The translations under genes were made by a program, and so were the position numbers. DNA of 64,000 nt from assembly GCF_019355555.1 (NCBI RefSeq), contig NZ_CP072141.1, positions 473,501 through 537,500 on the forward strand, read 5' to 3'. Every line of letters begins with the position of its first letter. The first letter of the stretch is position 1. Shown here piece after piece: positions 57,939 through 64,000 of the stretch. Under the pieces are notes generated by a model. That model worked only from the letters and a program-made list of their open reading frames with translations, did not search any database and was not told the origin of the DNA. The stretch comes from Rhizobium sp. L51/94. Its GTDB lineage: Bacteria > Pseudomonadota > Alphaproteobacteria > Rhizobiales > Rhizobiaceae.

Positions 57939-58478
57939 TTGAGCTTCCTGCATGATGCCTGGTCGTCGATCCAGCCTTTCCTTCACGAATACGGCCTGCT
58001 GACGCTCTTCCTGATCATCTACTTCGAATCGCTCGGCGCACCGCTTCCCGGCGAGAGCGCCCTCGTCAGCGCTTCGCTGCTCGCATCCCGAGGCGAGTTG
58101 AACATCGTCAGCGTCTTTTTTGTCGTCTGGGTCGCGGCCGTCGCCGGCGATTTCACCGGCTACCTGATCGGCCATTATGGCGGAAGGCCGCTACTGGAAA
58201 AGTATGGCTGGATGGTGCGCCTGACACCGGAAAGGCTGCACAAGTTCGAGGAGATCTTTCGGGTTCGCGGTCCGATCATCGTCGTCACCGCGCGTTTCTT
58301 CATTCTCCTGCGGCAGCTCAACGGCCTGATCGCTGGCTCGATGGGCATGCCATGGGCCCGCTTCCTCATTGCCAACATCATCGGCGCCGCACTCTGGACC
58401 GCCGTGTGGGGCCTCGGCCCATACTTCTTCGGCGACTTCGTAGGACGAGGATTTACAGCACTGCGCTCGCTGTTCTGA
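57939..58478 (+). CDS. DedA-family membrane protein
   Basis: A 179-residue VTT-domain protein with four to five spans. Conserved FESLGAPLPGESALV, GDFTGYLIGHYGG, and RFFILLRQLNGLIAGSMGMPW are typical. DedA proteins are implicated in lipid carrier (undecaprenyl phosphate) or phospholipid flipping. Start codon TTG at 57939 (GAGGGCC upstream). Confidence 0.88.
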   Translation: MSFLHDAWSSIQPFLHEYGLLTLFLIIYFESLGAPLPGESALVSASLLASRGELNIVSVFFVVWVAAVAGDFTGYLIGHYGGRPLLEKYGWMVRLTPERLHKFEEIFRVRGPIIVVTARFFILLRQLNGLIAGSMGMPWARFLIANIIGAALWTAVWGLGPYFFGDFVGRGFTALRSLF

Positions 58479-58650
58479 TGGGGGTACTCCTCTCACTCTG
58501 GCAATCAGGATGGGCCGGTCTCAGTCGGATCCAGCGTCCCTTATCCTTGCACCCGCGAAGGCTGAAGGATGCGGGTTTGCTTGATTGCGGCGGGTTACGC
58601 GGATATGCAGGCAGGCACATCGTTTGTCTCAAATGTGCCAGGATAGAGCC

Positions 58651-58887
58651 ATGAAGCCCATTTTCGTTCAGCTGCAATGCGCCCCCGGCAAGACCTACGA
58701 GGTCGCCGATGCCATCTACCAGACGGAGCTCGTTTCCGAGCTCTATTCGACCAGCGGCGACTACGACCTCCTGATGAAGGTCTATGTCGGCGAGGACCAG
58801 GACATCGGCAAATTCATCAACGACACCATCGCCAATATCCCGGGCATCGTCCGCTCGCTGACGACGCTGACCTTCCGGGCCTTCTGA
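58651..58887 (+). CDS. Stand-alone Lrp/AsnC ligand-binding (RAM) domain protein
   Basis: A 78-residue protein consisting only of the AsnC C-terminal ligand domain: IFVQLQCAPGKTYEVADAIYQTE, TSGDYDLLMKVYV, GIVRSLTTL. No HTH, so it cannot bind DNA alone. Such small RAM proteins form oligomers that bind amino acids. Start ATG after AGGATAGAG. Precedes the glycosyltransferase gene by 189 bases. Confidence 0.88.
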   Translation: MKPIFVQLQCAPGKTYEVADAIYQTELVSELYSTSGDYDLLMKVYVGEDQDIGKFINDTIANIPGIVRSLTTLTFRAF

Positions 58888-59076
58888 CGACGCGCCGCCC
58901 ACAATCCGGCCATACCAAGCATACCTTGCCTCAGGGTCGCATTAACCCTTTCCCGCCGTATCCGCCGGCGACCGAGGCAATTTAGCGCTTCCTTAACTGG
59001 CGCAATGATTTGCTGACCCGAGACAGACACGACGCGTGTCAAGCCGGAGATCGAACTTTGGCGCGAGGGTGGACCG

Positions 59077-60276
59077 ATGACATTGGCGCAGGCTCATGGC
59101 CGCGATTTCAAAATTCCGGACGAACGACGACCCCTGATCGTCCATGTGGTGCGCGAGTTGCTGCCTGACGGCGAGGGCACGGACGCCGTCGCCATGCTCT
59201 GCCGCCAGCTATCGCGCCGCTACCGTATCCGCGTCGTCACCTGCGAGAACCCGGCTTCCGGAATCGCCGGCAACCGGCCAGCGCGGGACACGATAGACGG
59301 TCTCGAGATCGTGCGGATTACCGGTCCCGGCAACAGCGTCTATCCTGCGGCGCTCGAGGTCTTCAGGCATATCGCTGATGCCGACCTGGTCCATGTCCAC
59401 GGGGTCGACTTCTGCTTCGATGCTCTGGCCTGGGGCAGGTTTCTACATCGGCGACCGCTTATCGCGACCATCAGCTGCAACGTCCGGCACGCAAGCCGAC
59501 ACGAAGAGATGAAGAAGCTGTGGTTCAGCCTCGTGACGCGCCGCTCCTGCAAGGCCTATAGTCGCATTGCCTGCAGCAGCGAGCCGGACCACCGGCTTTT
59601 CGACACCATCGTTGGCAACCGCGCGACGTCGATCGGCAGCGGCGCCGACGTCGCGAAGTTCGCCAACTGCGCCGCTCTCGATGCCCGTCGCCGGATCGTC
59701 ACCATCGGCGGGCTGTCGTCGGAAGCCCGGCTCGACCGGCTGCTCGATGTGATGCAGGTGCTCGCCCCGCGCCATCCAGACTGGCATCTCGACATTATCG
59801 GCACGCCCTCCGGTCTTGATGGCCAGTCGCTCAACGCTGACATCCGGTCGCGTGACCTGTCGCGGCATGTCTCGCTGCAAGCCTCGGACGACCATTGTAC
59901 CATCCGAAACACGATGGCCCGCGCCTCGCTTTTTGCATCGGCCTCGGATAGCGCCGGCTCGAGGCTTGCCGTCATCGAGGCCATGAGCGCCGGCCTGCTG
60001 CCCGTGCTCAACAGCAACGACACCTTCCGGGCGCTCGCCACAGCCCATCCGGTCCTGATGCTAACCGATTTTTCCGGGGCGCAACGGTCGGCAAAGGCCC
60101 TCGAAGCCGCCTTTGCGCGCCTTGTAGCGCAGGGAACAGGCATTCGCGAAGAACTGCTCGGCATCGCCCGCAGCTATGCCTGGGACAAGGTCGCCGAGCG
60201 CTATGGTGCGCTGTATGACAACGTGCTGCCAGACCTTGAACGTGTGCCGATATGCGTTTACGGCGAACTCGCCTGA
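59077..60276 (+). CDS. Glycosyltransferase family 4 protein
   Basis: A 399-residue GT-B enzyme. N-terminal acceptor domain opens LIVHVVRELLPDGEG; the C-terminal nucleotide-sugar domain has SRLAVIEAMSAGLLPVLNSN, the E-x7-E-like motif of GT4. Family members build LPS, capsule or glycolipid sugars. It points toward the GH2 gene and its stop is 33 bases away. The pairing with an amino acid:carrier-protein ligase cluster suggests a shared product, by location only. Confidence 0.85.
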   Translation: MTLAQAHGRDFKIPDERRPLIVHVVRELLPDGEGTDAVAMLCRQLSRRYRIRVVTCENPASGIAGNRPARDTIDGLEIVRITGPGNSVYPAALEVFRHIADADLVHVHGVDFCFDALAWGRFLHRRPLIATISCNVRHASRHEEMKKLWFSLVTRRSCKAYSRIACSSEPDHRLFDTIVGNRATSIGSGADVAKFANCAALDARRRIVTIGGLSSEARLDRLLDVMQVLAPRHPDWHLDIIGTPSGLDGQSLNADIRSRDLSRHVSLQASDDHCTIRNTMARASLFASASDSAGSRLAVIEAMSAGLLPVLNSNDTFRALATAHPVLMLTDFSGAQRSAKALEAAFARLVAQGTGIREELLGIARSYAWDKVAERYGALYDNVLPDLERVPICVYGELA

Positions 60277-60309
60277 CGCACGATAGCTACGCCGGCGCCG
60301 CTCTCTACG

Positions 60310-62805
60310 TCAGATCGAGACGATATGCCGGCTGCTGATCGTGCCGATCTGCACGGCCGGCGGTCTATCGACCACGCCGGCATCCCTCGGGATGAGCTTG
60401 ACGCGACGTGGCGCCCCTGGCGCGAGGTGAAACCAGTCGTCCTCGGCCCTGAAACCCTCCGCCTCGATATGGACGGACTGGGCGAACCGCTCGCATTCGA
60501 GATCGACGAACCATGCGCCATCCTCAAAGACAACCGCCGCAACGATACCGGGCGCGTGAAAGGCCCTAGCCCTGCCGAGCGGGAAGTGAAAGGCCTCCGC
60601 CTGGATCGCGCCTGGTATCTTCGGGTCCGATACCAGCGACCGCAGGCGGGCAACGGTGACATCGTGCGACGGCGGTCCGAAACGAAAGGCATAGGTGGTG
60701 TCGAAGAAGGCACCGAACAGATTGGTGCAGGCGATCTCCTGGCTGGAACGGGCATCGAGCGTCAACTCGCGCCGGCCGCTGACGACAACCTGGCGGCCGT
60801 CGCGCAGGGCGGAAACCTCGAGTTCCAGCGCAAGCGGCGCAGCAGTCTCGTTGATGACATGCACGGTAAGCCCGTTGGTGCCCTCGTCGGTCATCAGCAC
60901 CTGCACCGGCCGGAACGCACGGCGCATCGCATACCAGACCGGCTTTGGCTCGCCTGTCGCATCGATCACCCCCCAGCCGGGGCCGGGCAGGAGGTCCTGC
61001 AGCGTCCAGACCAGCGCGCCACTGCAGCTCGAGCCCGTGCGCCGCCACTCGCCATAGGTCGCCTCCACCACCTCGCCGGTGGTGGCGCGCGAAAGGTCGA
61101 GATAGAGATTGGGGTCCTCGCGGCGCAATCGGGCCGGATCGAAACCGTAGAGTTCCTGCAGATAGTGATCGCGGACATCCTCGAAATCCCAGGAAGCGCT
61201 GCGGTCGCGCGGTACACGGGCCTTCCATTGCGGGCTGTGGACGGCGGGAGCGGGCAGATGCGCATCGAGCGTGCGTTGCTGCGGCACATTGGCGAAGGCG
61301 AGGCTTTCGGCTGCGAAACGGACATGGGCGCGACGGGCATCGTCGAGCGGCCTGAGATAGGCGCCGACGCCATAGTAATGGGTCACGCCTGTATCGGGCG
61401 AGAACGGCATGGCGCCACCGACGGGGGAGTTGGCGACATAGGGCACGTCCGGGCGCCTTGCCTCGGCGACGGCCGGCAGGATCTCCTCCGTTACCGGGTT
61501 CATCCAGAACCGCTGCGGCAGTCCCATCATCGCCGCCTGCTGGTACATTTCACTGCCGCCGCAGATGACGGCCAGCGACGGCGACAAGCTGATGGCGTCG
61601 AGAAATCCGGCGGCCTCCCTCTCGACATGCGCATGAAATGTCTTGTCGGTTTTCGGATAATCGAAATTGGCGAACATCATGTCCTGCCAGACAAGAATCC
61701 CGAGCTCGTCGCAAAGCCCGAAGAACTCCGGCGTCTCATAGACCATCGTGCCGCCGATCCGCACCATGTTCATGCCGGCCTCTGCCGCCAGCCGCAGCCA
61801 CGGCTCATAGGCGGCACGGTCGCCGGGCAGCCGGACGATATCGGCGCTAGTCCAGACCGCACCCCGGCAAAAAATGCGCTCGCCATTGACGACGAGGGCG
61901 AAATCCCGGCCATCGGCACCGCGATCGACTTCGATGCGGCGAAATCCGGTGCGGCCGGCGGTGTGGACCACACCGTCGATGACGAGGGCCACATCGTGGA
62001 GATCAGGCCTCCCATGGCTATTCGGCCACCACGGACGGACGGCGGGGATCGTCAGCGTCGCCGCCCAATGGCCTTTGCCATCGCTTTCAAGGTTTTGCTC
62101 GGCCCCGGCGCAGGAAAGTACGATGGCGCTGACCTTACCCTCCACCGACAGGGAAACATGCAGCCGCCCCTCGCCGCTCTCGCTGAGTTCAGGTCGCAGG
62201 ACGAGATCGCGGATAGCGACGGGCCCCGGCCGCAGCAGCGATATCGGCCGCCAGGGGCCGACGGCATGAATCTCGGGGCACCAGCCCGGCATATGGCCGA
62301 GCAGCGTCGTGCGGACCATGCGCAGCCCCTGCGGCACGATCATCTGTGGCCGCCAGCGGGCGCGTGGACCGGGCTCTGCAAGCCTTGGCGCCAGCGCCCG
62401 AAAACATAAGCCCAGCTCGTCGCCGCCGAGCAAGGTGACCGGCAGGTCATGGCTTTCGAACATGCTCTCGCTGGGCAGAAGCATGACGCCGTTGAGGAAG
62501 ACCTCGCAGAGTGTCGCAAGACCGGCAAGGCGTAGCACGGCATCGCCAGGCGCTGCGTCGACCAGCCGGCAGAAATACCAAGCATCACGATCGTTCAGTG
62601 GTTCCGGATGCTCGCGGTCGAAGAGGCCCGCCTTCTCCAGCGCTTCTGCGACGGTGCCGGGCACCGTGGCCGGGATGAAGGCTGCACCCAACGACACGTC
62701 GGCGGGCGTCTGCCATTCGCCGGGAGCGGTGAGGACAAGGGTCCAGCCCTCGCCCAGCAGCGTCTCCTCAGCGCCGATGCCTGCCAAACGCCCCTCGATT
62801 GCCAT
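60310..62805 (-). CDS. Glycoside hydrolase family 2, beta-mannosidase-like
   Basis: An 831-residue cytoplasmic GH2 protein. Jelly-roll domain 1-190 (AVGPWRPISLL), an Ig-like domain, then the TIM barrel from about 310. AGMNMVRIGG, ELGILVWQDMMFANFDYP are typical of beta-mannosidases. The acid/base is probably Glu419 in ICGGSEMY and the nucleophile Glu500 in FAAESLAF. No signal peptide, unlike digestive beta-mannosidases. Start at 62805 is eight bases after the DUF1839 stop, so the genes are co-transcribed. Physiological substrate unknown. Confidence 0.82.
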   Translation of the reverse strand: MAIEGRLAGIGAEETLLGEGWTLVLTAPGEWQTPADVSLGAAFIPATVPGTVAEALEKAGLFDREHPEPLNDRDAWYFCRLVDAAPGDAVLRLAGLATLCEVFLNGVMLLPSESMFESHDLPVTLLGGDELGLCFRALAPRLAEPGPRARWRPQMIVPQGLRMVRTTLLGHMPGWCPEIHAVGPWRPISLLRPGPVAIRDLVLRPELSESGEGRLHVSLSVEGKVSAIVLSCAGAEQNLESDGKGHWAATLTIPAVRPWWPNSHGRPDLHDVALVIDGVVHTAGRTGFRRIEVDRGADGRDFALVVNGERIFCRGAVWTSADIVRLPGDRAAYEPWLRLAAEAGMNMVRIGGTMVYETPEFFGLCDELGILVWQDMMFANFDYPKTDKTFHAHVEREAAGFLDAISLSPSLAVICGGSEMYQQAAMMGLPQRFWMNPVTEEILPAVAEARRPDVPYVANSPVGGAMPFSPDTGVTHYYGVGAYLRPLDDARRAHVRFAAESLAFANVPQQRTLDAHLPAPAVHSPQWKARVPRDRSASWDFEDVRDHYLQELYGFDPARLRREDPNLYLDLSRATTGEVVEATYGEWRRTGSSCSGALVWTLQDLLPGPGWGVIDATGEPKPVWYAMRRAFRPVQVLMTDEGTNGLTVHVINETAAPLALELEVSALRDGRQVVVSGRRELTLDARSSQEIACTNLFGAFFDTTYAFRFGPPSHDVTVARLRSLVSDPKIPGAIQAEAFHFPLGRARAFHAPGIVAAVVFEDGAWFVDLECERFAQSVHIEAEGFRAEDDWFHLAPGAPRRVKLIPRDAGVVDRPPAVQIGTISSRHIVSI

Positions 62806-62813
62806 TGCCCGTT

Positions 62814-63773
62814 TCAGACCTGTCGTTCCAGAAGCCCGACCATGGCATCCCATGCATCCGCCACCGGATCAAGCGCCGTCTGCAGCGGCTCGAATTTCCG
62901 CCGCGTCACCGCCCGGGCGATCTGGAACTGCACCGATTTTGCAGCCTCGGATAGCCGCCGGGCTTGCGCACTTGCAGCCGCGAATTCCGGCGACATCCAG
63001 TCGAGATGGCTGCCGGCGAGTTCGAAATTTGCGCCAACCTGACGCAGCGTGTTGAAAGCATATTTGTGGAACACGCCGAACGGCCTCTCGGAAATCGCCT
63101 CGACCTGGGCGGCAAACACCGTCGCAAAGGCGCGGATCGGGTTGTCGCGCGGGCGCCGGGCAAAATGGGCTCCCAGCAGGCGACGGGCCGTCCGGCGGAT
63201 TTCAGCTTCGGCCGGCGGCTGCAGCGGCAATTTAGCGAATTCCGTATAGGGCAGGAACGGCGGCGCACCTTCCGGCAGGTGTCGCTGGAAAACGCCATAG
63301 AAGTCCTCGCCGGAGAGCCGGAAAAAGCCGCCATTGTGGAAATAATCGAGTTCGCGGGCAACCGGGTCTAGCCTGTTGATCGCCACCGTCGTCTTGCCGT
63401 GCTCGGTACGGTAGGCGACGCCTTGCGTATCCGGCATATAGAACGAATCCATCTCGACGAGGCAAAGCCGCCCGCGCGCGATCTGCACCGCCAGATGCCG
63501 TTCGACGTCGTCGTAGATGGCAAGTTCGGTGCAGCGGATGCCATAGAGCGCCTCGAGGTCCTCCAGCGGCACCTTGAAGAAGGTGAACTGGTCGCCCTCG
63601 AAATCCTGCCCCATGGTGAAGCCGAGCATCGCCTCTGGCGGCAGGCCGAGCGTGTTCAGCACCTCGATCCACAGATCGATATAGCAGTTGGTTTCCGGCC
63701 ACATCCGTTCGCTGTCGTGCAGCCGGTGGCGGGAATAGCCGGCAGGATCGAGCCCGGGAAATACTGACGGCAT
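62814..63773 (-). CDS. DUF1839 family protein
   Basis: A 319-residue protein of the DUF1839 family, always found, as far as I know, next to amino acid:[carrier protein] ligase genes. Text: WPETNCYIDLWIEVLNTLG, FEGDQFTFFKVPLEDLE, LVEMDSFYMPDT, YFHNGGFFRLSGEDF. No fold or activity is known to me; it may be an acyl transferase using the charged carrier. Start at 63773 lies nine bases after the ligase stop. No signal peptide. Confidence 0.75.
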   Translation of the reverse strand: MPSVFPGLDPAGYSRHRLHDSERMWPETNCYIDLWIEVLNTLGLPPEAMLGFTMGQDFEGDQFTFFKVPLEDLEALYGIRCTELAIYDDVERHLAVQIARGRLCLVEMDSFYMPDTQGVAYRTEHGKTTVAINRLDPVARELDYFHNGGFFRLSGEDFYGVFQRHLPEGAPPFLPYTEFAKLPLQPPAEAEIRRTARRLLGAHFARRPRDNPIRAFATVFAAQVEAISERPFGVFHKYAFNTLRQVGANFELAGSHLDWMSPEFAAASAQARRLSEAAKSVQFQIARAVTRRKFEPLQTALDPVADAWDAMVGLLERQV

Positions 63774-63781
63774 CCCGGCGA

Positions 63782-64000
63782 TCAGCCCCACAGGACGTCG
63801 CGCACCGGCGCCGGCCAGGCTTTTACGTCGAGCCCGTGATGGTGGAACAGCGCCAGCGCAATCCGCTCGAGCCCGAAGCCGACGCAGGCCGTATGCGCGA
63901 CCTTGCCGTCGGCAAGGTTGAGGCCCCATTTGGTGCCGAACGAATCCTGGTGATAGTTGAAGCTCATGCAGGCCGTCGGATTGGCGGTCGAGGTGATCGG
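63782..64000 (-). CDS. Amino acid:[carrier protein] ligase, C-terminal part
   Basis: Only the last 72 residues are inside the window. They read [28 protein letters not shown] and end [16 protein letters not shown]. The GLER motif 3 and the surrounding sequence fit truncated seryl-tRNA synthetase homologues, characterised from Bradyrhizobium and Agrobacterium, that activate an amino acid and load it on a small phosphopantetheine carrier protein instead of tRNA. A carrier-protein gene is expected just outside the window. First known gene of this minus-strand run. Confidence 0.75.
   Translation of the reverse strand, partial: PITSTANPTACMSFNYHQDSFGTKWGLNLADGKVAHTACVGFGLERIALALFHHHGLDVKAWPAPVRDVLWG

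Noticed and set aside
60325..62409. 694-codon open frame on the plus strand
   Set aside because: Fully antisense to the GH2 gene, which has recognisable domains; the frame is open only because of high GC and has no family-like sequence.

Overview
The window reads as chromosomal DNA of a Rhizobiaceae alphaproteobacterium (Rhizobium, Agrobacterium or Neorhizobium type). This is inferred from gene order and content: acnA divergent from ccmABCDG; a dapF-mtaB-ftsY-yciB minus-strand operon; ffh-chorismate mutase-rpsP-rimM-trmD-rplS; leuC; glnK-amtB; ftsK-lolA-xth; long Ala/Lys/Glu tails on ribosomal proteins S16 and L19; and small palindromic repeats typical of rhizobial intergenic DNA. No phage, transposase, plasmid or CRISPR genes were seen.

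Layout. 1-6.2 kb: pterin dehydratase end (phhB), LMW phosphatase, thpR, tesA with its divergent YbbA/YbbP-type ABC pair, and a Bax-inhibitor-1 family gene behind a structured leader. 6.3-10.4 kb: a lineage-specific minus-strand block with an unknown protein, an exported protein, two related RhiA-like proteins and an AraC-family regulator. 11-15.2 kb: DUF2794, DUF1223 and acnA. 15.5-19.4 kb: cytochrome c maturation genes, with ccmA and ccmB pushed apart by three tandem 357-bp units, each holding a 139-bp palindromic element. 19.5-24.6 kb: the ftsY operon; ftsY itself carries two palindromic repeats in frame. 24.7-25.9 kb: a GIY-YIG gene, two repeat units with inverted ends, and a terminator-ended structured RNA ahead of ffh. 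25.9-30.5 kb: SRP and ribosome-biogenesis genes. 30.6-32.2 kb: amino-acid ABC importer lacking an ATPase gene. 32.5-37.9 kb: leuC, a structured RNA candidate (possibly 6S) and an oxidase/dehydrogenase pair fitting lysine/pipecolate catabolism. 37.9-43.4 kb: glucoamylase-like protein, a DUF892 stress protein with an EcfG-like promoter, NAD synthetase, an IclR regulator and tRNA-Gly. 43.7-48.4 kb: editing deacylase, thioredoxin-TPR protein, Lon-N-like protein, Trm112-like protein, ubiquinone-type hydroxylase and TesB. 48.4-50.4 kb: sigma54-driven glnK-amtB. 50.6-58.9 kb: FtsK, LolA, exonuclease III, a cNMP-binding protein, a CenR-like regulator, a YkuD protein, aldo/keto reductase, DedA and a stand-alone AsnC ligand-binding domain. 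59-64 kb: a family-4 glycosyltransferase facing a minus-strand run of amino acid:carrier-protein ligase (partial), DUF1839 and a GH2 beta-mannosidase-like enzyme.

The best candidate for a poorly described system is the right-edge cluster, where a truncated-synthetase enzyme that charges carrier proteins with amino acids sits with carbohydrate-active genes of unknown purpose. The second theme is mobile or amplifying short palindromes: a 139-bp family (four full copies, two short remnants), paired units upstream of ffh, and in-frame copies inside ftsY. All gene calls come from reading the sequence; no database search was run.
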